NCBI GenBank assembly: GCA_026008535.1
Contig: BRKX01000006.1
Location: 4,424,501 to 4,488,500, forward strand
DNA length: 64,000 nucleotides
Reading direction: 5' to 3'
From: Perilla frutescens
Taxonomy: Eukaryota > Streptophyta > Magnoliopsida > Lamiales > Lamiaceae
Under the pieces are notes generated by a model, which was not told the DNA's origin, did not search any database, and saw only the letters and a list, made by a program, of their open reading frames with translations. The position numbers and the translations under genes are program-made. This document shows, piece after piece, positions 21,755-33,097 of the stretch (positions are counted from its first letter, which is position 1; every line of letters begins with the position of its first letter).

Positions 21755-23827
21755 ATGGATTCTATGAAAGAAGGAGCCTCGACGGTGCGACCTCCGCTCC
21801 TTGATGGCAATAACTATGCCTATTGGAAAGCTAGAATGACAGCTTTCATTCGCTCAATTGATGAGCGTGCCTGGAAGATGGTGATTGAAGGGTGGAAGCC
21901 TCCTACCAAGAGGGATGAGAAAGGCAAAGCGGTGCTGAAGCTAGAAGAAGAGTTTGACGATGCTGATTATCTGATCATGGGGCTGAATGCTAAAGCCATG
22001 AATGCCATCTTCTCTGCAGTGGACATGAACGTGTTCAAACTCATCTCCACATGTCACAAGGCAAAGGATGCATGGGATATCCTTCAAACTACTTTCGAAG
22101 GAACGAGTAGTGTTTGTGCATCTCATATGCAACTTCTTACTACCAGATTTGAGAACCTTTGAATGGATGAAGGTGAAAAGCTTGCTGATTTCAACGCCAA
22201 GATTTGTGACATAGCTTATGAAAGCTTTGCACTTGGTGATACCATCTCTGAGGAGAAACTTGTGCGGAAAGTTCTGCGATCTCTTCCCAAGAGATTTGCA
22301 TACAAAGTCACGACAATCGAAGAGGCCAAGGATGTGAGCAAGATGAAGTTACAGGAGCTGATGGGGTCCCTGAGGACTTTTGAAATGGGTCTAACAGATG
22401 AAGAGACAGTTCAGAAGAAAAGCATAGCTTTTCAAGCCGGCTCCAGTACTAATGTGCCAAACAATGTCCCTGACAAAAATGACCTTACAGAGTCAATTGC
22501 GATGCTGTTAAAGAATTTCTCTAAGTTTGCAAAATGATTTGAGAATGCTTTTCAAAATAATGCTGGCAAGATCAGGTTCTCTCAACCTCGAAAAACCAAG
22601 GATGATGAGTCAAATGAAGACAGATATAAGGAAGTGAAGTGTCGTGAATGTGGTGGTTTTGGTCACTATCAAGTCGAGTGTGCTAACACTCTCAAAAAGA
22701 AGAACAAGTCACATTGTTCTACCTTCAGTGAAAGTGATGATCTTGATGATAGTGAAAGTGATGAAGAAGGTGTAAGCAATCATATTGCTTTCATGACACA
22801 CTCTGTCAAAGAGTCTGTGCCTGTATCTGTTCCTGACAATGAGATAGGGAAAATTTCAGAATGCAGCGATGATGAAGAAGACGAAAAATTCTCTGTGGAA
22901 TCAACTATGGAGGCGTATAAGAAGTTGCATTCCAGTTGGATCATGGTGGTTAAGGTCAATGAAGACCTGTTAAAAGAGAATTCCAATCTCTTGAAAGAAA
23001 GAGATAATCTCTCTACTCGCCTTAATGAGGTGCAGAATGAATTGTTGCAGTCCAGAAATAGTACTCAAGCACAGAATGGTGAACTCCAACACCTAAAAAA
23101 ACTTGTCAAAATGATGAACTCCGGATCATCTCAACTGGATGAAATTCTCTCCAAAGAAAAGAGTCCTCAAGATCATTCTGGGCTCGGATATAATGGCGCT
23201 CATACTTACAACGTATTCTGTCAAGGACAATCATCTGGAATAAAAGACTCAACAATTCCAGAGTTGAGAGATGAGCCAAAGAACAGGCAGCAGCGAAGGA
23301 AGTCTCCTCAAAAGACACGTGTTGTGTGTCATTACTGTGAGAAACCTGGTCATATTCGACCACATTGCAAAAACTTTATCAATGATCAGTTTCCCAAAAG
23401 AAATGCCCGAAACAGATCCAGGAACAATCACAAAAATTATGTGGTTCACACTGCACTCAATATTCATGCAAAAAGTAGCTGGTACTTTGACAGCGGATGA
23501 TCTCGGCATATGACCGGAGATGCTAGCATGCTGAGCAACATACAAAAAGATTGCTCATATCAATCTGTTACCTTTGGAGATGGTGTTAAAGGTAGAGTGC
23601 AAGGCCGTGGATGCCTAAATGTGCATGGGATGCCCAACCTGGAGGACGTGCTGCTTATAGAAGGACTAAAGGTTAATCTAATTAGCATCAGTCAGCTGTG
23701 TGACCAAGGTCTCTTGGTGCATTTCACTAGAGACAAATGCCTTGTCAAGAACAAAGAAAGTGTTCTGCTGATGGTCGGGGACAGATCACGGGACAATTGT
23801 TATCTTCTCAACATGAAGGAAACGTGA
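21755..23827 (+). pseudogene. Sirevirus 2 gag-protease
   Basis: Starting at ATG 21755 (MDSMKEG) one frame is nearly continuous to 23827, broken by stops at 22160 (after RFENL), 22535 (after FSKFAK) and 23498 (inside the protease active-site region, DSG-stop-SRHMTG). The UBN2 Gag domain covers the first ~200 codons. The first zinc knuckle (CRECGGFGHYQVEC, near 22640) and the second (CHYCEKPGHIRPHC, near 23330) are intact. A glutamate-rich, leucine-spaced segment near 22960-23110 looks like a coiled coil. The preserved frame makes this the better guide to the family's Gag. Confidence 0.85.
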
Positions 23828-24660
23828 TTCAGATCTTAACTAAATGAAGCAAACTTGTGGCATGAAAATATTAGCCACATCAGTGATCAAGAATCGTCAA
23901 TTGTTCTTGTTGAAAATGACTGTTCCAGGTTTGAAGAAGTTACTGGAAGTGTGCCTGTTTCTGTGCCTACTAGAAGTGAAGACTGTAATCGGATTGAATC
24001 AATATCTGAGAGCAATGATGCTCTTAAAAACCATCCAGTTGTTGATGATCTGGAAGAACCTGCTACCCAGATTGATGATGAGAGCCTTGATGGTACTGTC
24101 CATGTTCCGACATCTGTGCCGGACAGTTCTGAAAACAGAGACCTAACTGAAGCAAGGCCTCAGAAACAAGACAAGTTTGTTAGCCAACCTAAAGGTCTTG
24201 AAGACCACCACCAACCTGAGTTTGTGTACAAACTGAAAAAGGCACTTTATGGTCTCAAACAAGCTCCACAAGATTGGTATGTCGATATTGTCTTTGGATC
24301 TGTGTCAAACAGAATGGTGGACGAGTTTCGGAAGAGTACTTCAGGAGGATATTTCTTCCTTGGAAACAACATGGTCTCTTGGTTTTGTAAGAAACATAAT
24401 TCCATTTCGTTATCTACTGTCGAAGAAGAATATATTGCGGCTGGAAGTTGGTGTACACAACTTTTATGGATGAAGCAGATGCTGGTTGATTATGGTGTGC
24501 CACAGTTTGTTCTTACCATACTCTGTGACAACATGAGAGACATAAATAGTTCAAAGAATTCAGTTCAGCACACTTGGCCGAAACACATAGATATTCGCCA
24601 TCATTTCATTCGTGAACTGGTTGAAGATGGATCACTTGTGATCGAGTACGTTAGAACAGA
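23828..24660 (+). pseudogene. Sirevirus 2 pol fragments
   Basis: Reading from 23855, the pre-integrase box is reduced to WHENISHIS and joined directly to the acidic linker (VPVSVPTRSED). A short reverse transcriptase piece follows (YKLKKALYGLKQAP), which jumps after QDWY to VDIVFGS and then into RNase H (STSGGYFFLGN, STVEEEYIAA, PKHIDIRHHFIREL). Integrase and nearly all of reverse transcriptase are therefore missing. The joints differ from those in copy 1, so the two copies decayed independently. Confidence 0.8.
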
Positions 24661-27323
24661 TTCTCTCATGTCTGAATCTCTCTCTCTCTTGTTTTTCATA
24701 CCCATTCTAATGTCATATGCCGTCACTAACTCTCTAGTTGTTGTAGCGGTCAAATTTTGATTTCGAAAGAAGGATGTTTTTTCGAATTTCACAAGAGAAA
24801 AGAGATGCATGTGAAAAGGATTTTGAAGCAACCCTCGTTTCTCAACACTGGGACAACGATAGACAATGGCGGGATTTATTTTTCCAGGTACATTTTGCAC
24901 TTTAATTAGTCTTCGTATTTTTCAGTTTGGGCTTTTTTTGTTGGATTGAAATTATTTATTCAATGTATTCTATTTTGTTGGATCAAAGGTTGTTATTATA
25001 TTGAGATTAATTTGTTTGTTGCTTTTCCCCTTTTGCGTATAGATTTTTGACTAATTATTGTAATATTTTCTTTGAAAAGTCAAAATAAGATGTAGGTTAG
25101 CTCGGTAAGCTGATATTTGGTTGTGTTTCCCAATTAGAGATAATTGGTAGTATTTAATTGAGGTTATTGTTTATTTATTTGTTGAGAATGAAACATGTGC
25201 CATAAGATTGTCTCTTTGCTTAAGCTTAACCATTAATAGACATATTGGGAACCTTTCGTTAGGTGAACTAAAAATTAGTTGATGTATTAGTAGATATAAA
25301 ATCTGAAAAATTTGAAGTGGTAATCATTAGTTTGAAAGGTAATTTTGATCGCCTAAATGGTTGTATCCATTCTGCTCCTCCTTTCATTAACTTCAACATG
25401 AACTTCAATAAGATTATTTCACTTACTTTATTTATGTTTAGATTATTGTCTATGTTTAAAATTAAAGTATTGAAGATTGGTTAATTATGAATTTATTGAC
25501 CTATTACATCCATTTTAATGATTTGAAGGCTATCGTTCTAATCTATGGTTTAGCAATATAGTTCTGATATATATGTTTTTATTTTTAGGGTTATGAAATC
25601 TTTGACTGCAGATTTATTAGTGATGTGTTTCATTTTTTCATAGAAATGTATCACAAAATGCTTGCTAGCTCACCTTTCCGAGGCCAAGTTGTTGTAACTG
25701 ATTTTTTTTAAGGTCAGTTGGATACTTATTTACTCTTTTCTAAATGTTTCGTATAATTTTTCTACTAAGTCTCTTGTGTGGTTTTTGTAAGCAGAGCCTG
25801 AGCAAGTATGGATAAATAAGTTTATTTGACTTTGATTGGAGTTATTAATGTTTATTTATTTGTTGAGAATGAATCACGTTGGCTGCCAGATTATTGATAG
25901 TAACTCTATATTTTACCAATAGATGTCTTGTTTATACATTTTCTGTCTTGTGGTGAAGAGTTTGTTAGGATCACTAAGAATCAGTTGCTCTATTAGAATT
26001 TAGAAGGTATAAAAATCGAGAAATTTGATATATGTCATAACTTTCTTCAGTTTATGTAATTCTTATGTTCTAATTAATCAATGTATTGTTAATTATCTGA
26101 TATATATATATATATATATATGTATGTATTTTCTCTTTTCTTTTGCTTATATTGTAGTGCCGCTTCACTAGGACAGTGAAGCCAGACAAGACAAAGTTCC
26201 ATCTACACTTCTGGTAAGACTTCAAACTTTGTCTAAAATTTTTGTTTATATTCCAGAAAAAATTAGTTAGCTTGTAGTGTTACATCTTTGTCTGAATATT
26301 TGTTGTTACAAGAGTTTTTAAAAAGTGAAACTGAAAATGGAATAGTTCTTGAGGTAGTAGTAATATTTTAATGTTTTGCAAGTGTCAATTGTTGCTTAAT
26401 AGGAAACCAAACTTCTAAGACAGTGCATTTTTTCTATAAAATAGATATGTTGATGTAAAGAAAATCAGAACAAACAACTATGCATTTTCTTATATTTGAA
26501 TTCACACAGTAAGTATAATAATCCCTCACAATAAAACACGAGCATAATGAATTCATTGAGTAATTTGACAATATTCTTGCATCTACATATTTTTTTATTA
26601 GAATACCTGTGTGGCTTTTTATATTTTATCAATGTTGTTTCATTCTATGCGCCTATATATGTTTGCTTCACATTTATCTTATGTTTCATGCCTTGCCCAA
26701 GCCACGCCCAAGCCACATTTATTTCAAGTCAAACAAGGAAGTTGGAATGTTTGTGTATTTGAAGACTATCTAGCATCGGGTAGATGGGATATTCATTACA
26801 ATATGCAGCTAGCATAGCTTATAATTTGTTATTTTTATTTGAATATTCATTGTATATACTTGGATAGTTTATAATTTTGTGATATGAATATTTTTACATG
26901 TATTAGTGTTTAATGGATTTTCTCTTTAAATCTTCGTATTTAATATTTATTATTTTATGATATTTTTAAGTTAATGCCACTTTAAAGTAAATAATATATA
27001 TGTAATAGTTTCAAAACAAAAGTGTTATCTAAGTAAGTAATACATAACTATTTTAAAATAAAAGTGTTATCTAAGTAGCCCAATACGTAACGATTTTTAA
27101 CTCAAAGCGTTATGTATTACAATATTTTATCAATAAAAATACAGACATACGTAACGGTAATAATATTATTTGTAACGGTTATAATCGTTACGTATGAAAA
27201 GTATACATAACGGTGAAATACCGTTACATATACTAGGACCTTTTGTAACACCCTCCTACGTAACGGTTTTTAAATGGCATACACGGATAATATCCATTAC
27301 GTATGCCCGTTTTTGTAGTAGTG
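24661..27323 (-). mobile_element. CACTA-like element remnant (one terminus)
   Basis: The right end reads, on the minus strand, CACTACTACAAAAACGGGC, a standard CACTA (En/Spm) terminus. About 250 bases inside it carry repeated, partly inverted ACGTAACGG/CCGTTACGT motifs (27085-27300), as expected of subterminal transposase-binding repeats. The opposite terminus is not found; the left side is cut at the Sirevirus 2 breakpoint. A (TA)n tract lies near 26100-26122. No transposase domain was recognised. Confidence 0.6.
24769..26817 (+). other. Three exon-like segments inside CACTA-like region
   Basis: Segment one (24769-24888) is an open frame starting MFFRISQEKR and ending at a CAG/GTACAT donor. 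Segment two (26159-26214) lies between a TATATTGTAG/ acceptor and /GTAAGA donor and encodes CRFTRTVKPDKTKF. Segment three, up to a stop at 26815, contains QGSWNVCVFEDYLASGRW. Together they resemble a small gene or a captured gene fragment, but I recognise no family and the join to segment three is not determined. Confidence 0.3.
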
Positions 27324-28399
27324 AATATTTGTAGTATACAGTCGATATATACCTTTTAGTATAATGATTGATACATTTTAATACCTTTTAATATAATGAT
27401 TGATACATTTTTTCACCTTTTGTAACACAAAATTTTACATTTAATATTGTAAAACAAAAAATGTGTATAATAAAGATGATTTTCGAATCAAATATAGATA
27501 TGCGGATTCAATCTCTATTTATCCTCTGATTAATTAACCTCTCCAAGATCGATATTTAATTGATTTTTAAAGGACTTCGAAAATATTGTATCATTTGATC
27601 TTTTTTGACTTCTCTTTGAAGCTTTATAACATTAATCCGAATGAATGATGTCTTGTTTCTGTATCAAACGCTGATTTTAGGATGAATTTGATGAAGAACA
27701 CCGTTGAATGTGGAGGTTCTTGACAAATGCTGATTTTTAAGATGAATTTGATGAAGAACGTCGTTGAATGTGGAGGTTGTGGATCAAATATAATACTGAT
27801 TTTTAGGATGAATTTGATAAAAAATGCCGTTGATGGTGGAGTTTTTGGATCAAATGCTGATTTCAGGATGATTTTGACAAAGAACGTTGTTGACTATGGA
27901 AGAACGTCTTGAATATTTGATAGATAATTTCACTATGGAATTTCTCTCAAATTCTTGAGTTCTTCAAAATGATTAATGTTTGTCTCAAGTGCTTATGGAG
28001 GCCCCTATTTATAGGTAGAAGAAGAGAGATTTTCAGGGTTCTAGGGCTAACGTGTCGCGAGTCCTTCCAATATTTACCATAAATCATTGATATTCTACTA
28101 GGTTATTATGTGTCGTTGCATGATTGGTCCTTCCAATATTTGTCATAAATCATTGATATTCTGCTAGGGCTTATGTGTCGCACAGCATGATTGGTCCTTC
28201 CAATATTTATATTTATTATATCAAATATTTGATATTCAGCACAATGTTGACACATGTCAACTTTTGATTTGTCGAAGATGTCCACATATTTAAACATCAA
28301 TATTCTTTATTTTATTCATGAATTAATTTATTTAAATTCCAAAATATAAATAAAAGATATAAACTGATATTAAATTTATTCAAAATTCGTGCATCTACA
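27324..28399 (-). repeat. Candidate LTR on minus strand
   Basis: Read on the minus strand, a polypurine tract (TCTCAAGGGGGCAT, 28402-28415) is followed by TGTAGATGCACG as a possible LTR start at 28399. A TATAAATAG box (28005-28013) precedes a typical leader-like sequence. Within it are about 2.3 direct repeats of ~66 bases starting GTCCTTCCAATATTT (28060-28220) and four imperfect ~60-base repeats built on TTTTAGGATGAATTTGATGA (27668-27905). The other LTR boundary and target duplication were not found, so this is a plausible but unproven remnant. Confidence 0.45.
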
Positions 28400-28614
28400 A
28401 AATGCCCCCTTGAGACTTGTTCGTTGAAGATCTTCGAAGATGAATTAGTCTCAAGAATTTGAGATTTTCATAGATAGTTTATTCTCGTATCAAGAAACTT
28501 TAATTTGGTATTTGAATTTTGTAAACTTTTTATGCTCGTGTTTAATTAATGAGCCTTGATTTTGACACTTGTTAGATAATTTATACTCGTATCAATGAGT
28601 TTTTTTATATCCAA

Positions 28615-28618
<4 letters not shown>
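28400..28618 (-). other. Internal remnant next to candidate LTR
   Basis: Two hundred bases follow the polypurine tract. They contain repeats of an ACTCGTATCAA-type motif (about 28484, 28530, 28588) but no coding remnant. The sequence then runs into the (AT)n tract. Confidence 0.3.
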
Positions 28619-28666
<48 letters not shown>

Positions 28667-28672
28667 GGGGGG
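28619..28672. repeat. Compound microsatellite (AT)n(AG)n(G)n
   Basis: A perfect (AT)16 run is followed by (AG)8 and a short G run that merges with the start of the foldback element at 28670. Confidence 0.85.
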
Positions 28673-28917
28673 TTGATCCGTTAAGTTCAACATATGAAGT
28701 TGTAACTTGTAACTGAATCCAATCCATCCATTTATTTTAATCTAAGGGTCACTATGAAAAAGTGCAACAAAAACTAGTAAAAGTGCAAATGAGAAAAAGT
28801 GCAACGAAATATATAAAAAGTGCAACAAATTTTCGTTGCACTTTTTATATGTTCTGTTGCACTTTTACTTCAGTTATAGTTTACAACTTCATTATGAGTT
28901 ATAACGGATCAATACCC
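28670..28917. mobile_element. Small foldback MITE beside (TA)n
   Basis: The ends GGGTTGATCCGTTAAGTTC and, reversed, GGGTATTGATCCGTTATAACTC are complementary, and pairing extends through AAGTTGTAA and AAAAGTGCAAC blocks to a centre near 28840. The whole 248-base element can fold into one hairpin. It lies between the (AG)n tract on the left and (TA)n on the right, so no target duplication can be told apart. The superfamily is undetermined. Confidence 0.65.
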
Positions 28918-28934
28918 ATATATATATATATATA
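28918..28934. repeat. (TA)n tract between two TIR elements
   Basis: A short (AT)n run separates the foldback MITE from the larger TIR element. The same kind of tract occurs on the far side at 32400-32419. Confidence 0.8.
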
Positions 28935-29579
28935 GGGATGGGATCTGGTGAGAACTAGTCACCAGGTGGGAACTGGGAACCAATCTCATCCCTTCATTCC
29001 AAAATTTGGACGGTCCAGAATAAATAGATAAAGTGGAATAGGGGCGGTGGCAATCTCGTAATTAAAATGAAAACTTTAAATTCACGCATTTCATTAAGGG
29101 TAAAATTGGAACAAAAAAAAGTGACATCATCATGTTTTGAAATAATTCTTAAAAACTTTAAATGATCATAATTTATTCGTTTTTAATCGGATTTACGCAA
29201 ATCTTATATCAAATTAAAGCTCTTTTCATACTCTTTCATTTAAGATCCATATTGCATATGTTTATTTGAAAAAAATAGATGAAAAATACAAAAAATCATT
29301 TTTAGGCATAATTTTCACATAGAGCAACCCCAGATTTATATTAGCATGTTGTATACAACATTTTAGCATGACCCATATAACATTTTAGCATATTGTGTAA
29401 TATATTTTAGCGGGTGATATTATGAATATATTTCTAACAGTTTTATATAAACATCTACACCTATATAGATACTATAAAATGAAAAAATACGAGTTAATGA
29501 TAAAAAAAGGAATGAGAAAGCAAAGCAACGAAGGAGATGACTGACAACTAAGAAAGAAAATGCGTAAATATTTTCCGAA

Positions 29580-30860
29580 ACAAATATCAAATTTAGCCTC
29601 CTACTTCACTCATTTTAGCCTCATTCATTTCTCATTATAGCATGTTCTGATAAACAAAATATGGAACGGTGATTTCATTAGAATGAAATGCAATACACAT
29701 ATTTGGGGACAATGAACCCTAATGAGAATCTGATAATTACTAATTGGGATCAGATGAACCCTAATTGGAATGTAATAAACCTTAATTAGGAACGGTGAAC
29801 CCTAGTGGAAAATGTCACATCAAATTTAGCCTCATACTTCACTCATTTTAGCCTCATTCATTTCTCATTTTAGCATGTATATTCTGATACACAAATATGG
29901 AACGGTGATTTCATTCGAATGAAACATAGTACACCCTATTTAGGGACAGTGAACCCTAAAGGGAATTTGATAATTACTAATTGGGATCAGATGAACCATA
30001 ATTGGAATGCAATAAATCCTAATTTGGAACGGTGAACCCTAGTAGAAAATATCACATCAAATTTAGTCTCCTACTTCACTCATTTTAGCCTCATTCATTT
30101 CTCATTTTAGCATATAGGTTCTGATAAACAAAATATGGAACGGTGATTTCATTGGAATGAAACATAATACACCCTATTTGGGGACAGTGAACCCTAATAT
30201 GAATCTCATAATTACTAGTTGGGATCAAATGAGCCCTAATCGGAACGTAATAAACCCTAATTACTGAACTCAGAAACTGTCCAAATTCAATTTTAGCCTC
30301 CTACTTCACTCATTTTAGCCTCATGCATTTCTCATTTTAGCATGTGTTGATAAACAAAAATTGAACGATGATTTCATTGGAATGAAACGCAATACACCTT
30401 ATTTGGGGACAGTGAACCCTAATGTGAATCTCATAATTACTAGTTGGGATCAGATGAGCCCTAATCGGAACGTAATAAATCCTAATTGGGAATGGTGGAC
30501 CCTAGTAGAAAATATCACATCAATTTTAGCCTCCTACTTCGATCATTTTAGCCTCATATGATTCTCATTTTAGCATGTGTTGATAAACAAAATATGGAAC
30601 GGTGATTTCATTGCAATGAAACACAATACACCCTTTATGGGGACAGTGAACCCCTACTGGGAATCTCAGAATTACTAGTTGGTATCATATGAGCCCTAAT
30701 TGGAACGTAATAAACCCTAATTGGGAATGGTGAATCCTAGTGGAAAATGTCACATCAAATTTAGCCTCCTACTTCAATCATTTTAGCCTCATGCGTTTCT
30801 CATTTTAGCATCTTCTGATAAACAAAATATACAGTGGGAATCTGACAAAGTATTTAACCT
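29580..30860. repeat. ~230-bp tandem array in TIR element
   Basis: Six units start with TTTAGCCTCCTACTTCACTC near 29592, 29826, 30062, 30287, 30524 and 30770, so spacing is about 225-246 bases. Each contains TGGAACGGTGATTTCATT, GGGGACAGTGAACCCTAA and GGGATCAGATGA(A/G)CC blocks in the same order. Copies differ by scattered substitutions, implying amplification before decay. Confidence 0.85.
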
Positions 30861-31070
30861 CATGCTTCCGTTATTTTAGCATCATATTCTAAACAGTAAC
30901 CGTGGTTAATAAAACTTAATAGTAATATAATTACTGCAAAGAAAATGTCATAAACACTTTTATTAAAAATCATATATATTCTTAAAAGTGAATGTGTTGA
31001 AAACAATTCAGAAGCATGGTAAAACATGATATTAAACTATACTCAATCGTTGTAATAACATCAAGCTGGA

Positions 31071-31290
31071 CAGTTCCTAGCATCATGATCTAACAACTTG
31101 TAGCAATTGCTACACATTCTGAGTGGTTTGTTCTCCTTTCTCTTCGTTGTCTCCTTCTTAGATATCAAACGACTGTCGCTACCTTTTGTTTTAACTGGAA
31201 TAGGTGGTGAACAACAACTTCAGAAGGGGCACGTAAACCGTAGAATTGTTCAAACATCATCGTCTTGCTATGTGAAGTAGAACCCTCCAT
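31071..31290 (-). pseudogene. C-terminal relic of FAR1/MULE-type protein
   Basis: On the minus strand a frame ends at a stop (31071-31073) and reads a basic linker (TKRKENKPLR) followed by the zinc knuckle CSNCYKLLDHDARNC. The order and the terminal HDARNC box match the C-terminal zinc-binding tail of FAR1-related/MULE transposase proteins. Just upstream, in another frame, MEGSTSHSK and FEQFYGLRAPSE appear, which suggests a frameshift near 31210. The rest of the transposase (FAR1 DNA-binding, MULE catalytic and SWIM domains) is missing. The identification rests on the motif alone. Confidence 0.5.
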
Positions 31291-32136
31291 ATCACCGTGT
31301 GAGTAATCTTACTATGGTCACTTCAAACAAAAGAAGCTGACACATTAAAATCAAAAAATTATAAACTGAACAAGGTAAAATAATAATACAATCACATCAA
31401 GAGATGTTCAGACACACAAATTGATTTTTAGCATTAGGTATGTACCATTCTAGCATCATGCAACATACATTTTAGCACCAAAGTATTCTAATATTCACAT
31501 GGTGTCTATAACATTGTGTAGCCGAGTCACAAAAAAGACACACACACACACACAAAAGAAACAAAAAGCAAAGCATGGTTTGTATGACATGTTTTACAGA
31601 GTGCAGTAGAAATAACATTAAACCAGCATGTTATCATGCTAAAACATATATATGTGACGACAGGCTAAAACGACTACATTAACATGCTAAAACATATGTG
31701 ACGATAGGCTAAAACGAATACATTAACATGCTAAAATAAATAAACAGATCAAATTAATACATATTCTGTATATTCTCGTACATACTAAACCCTAGAATTC
31801 CTAACAATTAGAAAATAACTGATATTTTTCTCAAAAAAAAAAAAACTGATACAACCCAGATCTGAACGAAAAAGATCAAATCAATCAAAAATATCGAATC
31901 TTCGCAACAAAACGATGGAGCCATAAAGTAAAATAAGATGAGAAAAAAAATCACGAGAAGAAACGAGAAATAAATCGACATACCAAACTGCTAAAATAAA
32001 TTGAAAAAAAAAACACATACATGGAGTCACCATACAAAGACAGCGCCGTCGATGAACTCTACGAATCATAGGGTTGAATCTTCACGATAAAAAGATGAAA
32101 GCAGATGCTGAAAAATAATGAGAAATCAAAAGGGAA

Positions 32137-32174
32137 GAAGAAGAAGAAGAAGAAGAAGAAGAAGAAGAAGAAGA
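32137..32174. repeat. (GAA)n microsatellite
   Basis: About twelve perfect GAA units lie inside the right part of the TIR element. The antisense run of TTC codons produces a spurious poly-serine reading. Confidence 0.85.
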
Positions 32175-32399
32175 ACGTAAATCAGGGAGAGAGGGAGAGA
32201 AAAGGGGAAAAAAATCTGAAGAAGGAAAGTTGAAGAACTTAATTACTATATTGCCCTCCCCTTCATCAAACTTGCCAAATATTACAATTATGCCACCGCC
32301 CCCATTCACTTAATCTGGGCCGTCTAGATTGAACCAATGAAGGGATAGGATTAGTTCCTAGTTCCCACCTAGAGAAAGGGTTCTCATTTGATCCCTTCC

Positions 32400-32419
32400 A
32401 TATATATATATATATATAG
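32400..32419. repeat. (TA)n tract right of TIR element
   Basis: The right flank of the element begins with about ten AT units, mirroring the left flank. Confidence 0.8.
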
Positions 32420-32866
32420 CTAGAAGCTTATATAATTTTTTATTTTATTTTTTCAATCTATCGGCATTTTGATTTAGGCCAAACCCAAAATGCGGTAGAT
32501 TAATATTTATTTATTAAGCCCAAATGTTTTATTTTTGTTTTCATAAAAAGAAAAACGACATGGGCACTTGTGGATTTATGGACCAACTAATTTAAGGCCT
32601 TATTTTTAATTTTCTTCAATCAAACTCGCCGCCACTGGGGTATTTTAATTATTTGGAGCTAGGACAAGATTTTCACTTTCCAAAACTTTCTTTCCATGGC
32701 AGGAAATTTTTTTTTTGAAGGTAAAAACAATTAAACATTAATCAAAGTTCTTAATCAAAGAGGAAAGTTCGAGGTCTAAATACAAATTTTATCCGAGTGC
32801 ACCCCAAATTGGGCAAGAGTGTGTGCAACCACATGCATTAACAACGATAAACATGCTTGAATTTAC
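32420..32866. other. AT-rich spacer, nothing recognised
   Basis: I see no ORF, repeat array or inverted repeat that I can support in this stretch. Confidence 0.5.
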
Positions 32867-32868
32867 TA

Positions 32869-33095
32869 CTCCCTCCGTCCCACTCAAATAGGCTGATTGG
32901 GTTTGGGCACGGAGATTAATAATTTTTGAGAAATGATGTAAAATATTATAAAGTTCCTAAAATGCCCTTTGACTGAATGATAAAAAAAATTAAATACATA
33001 TAATTAATGTATTCATACTAGGGATATATTAGTAAATTAACAAAATAAATGTTACTTAATATGGAAACAAGCCTATTTGAATGGGATAGAGGGAG
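32869..33095. mobile_element. Stowaway MITE
   Basis: The 227-base element starts CTCCCTCCGTCCCACTCAAA and ends, in reverse, CTCCCTCTATCCCATTCAAA, flanked by TA on both sides (32867-32868, 33096-33097). These are classic Stowaway (Tc1/mariner) features. It has no coding capacity. Confidence 0.9.
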
Positions 33096-33097
33096 TA

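Larger units (their letters stand above)
20775..24660 (+). mobile_element. Second Sirevirus-type copia element, 3'-truncated
   Basis: It begins with a complete TG..CA LTR and primer-binding site, followed by gag-protease and heavily deleted pol, and ends abruptly inside RNase H (..GTTAGAACAGA). Beyond that point the sequence no longer matches copy 1, which continues GATGTCCAACTTGCGG. No 3' LTR or matching target duplication is present, so its right end was removed by deletion or rearrangement. Confidence 0.8.
28935..32399. mobile_element. (TA)n-flanked TIR transposon, probable MULE
   Basis: Both ends carry a terminal inverted repeat of about 130 bases: left GGGATGGGATCTGGTGAGAAC-like, right in reverse GGAAGGGATCAAATGAGAAC, followed by shared GGTGGGAACT, CCCTTCATT, GACGG and GGGGCGGTGGC blocks. 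Simple (TA)n lies on each side. The interior holds a six-copy tandem array, many TTTTAGCAT motifs, a (GAA)n tract and a minus-strand zinc-knuckle relic like those ending FAR1-type MULE proteins. This content suggests MULE origin; the target site being a microsatellite hides the duplication. Confidence 0.65.
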
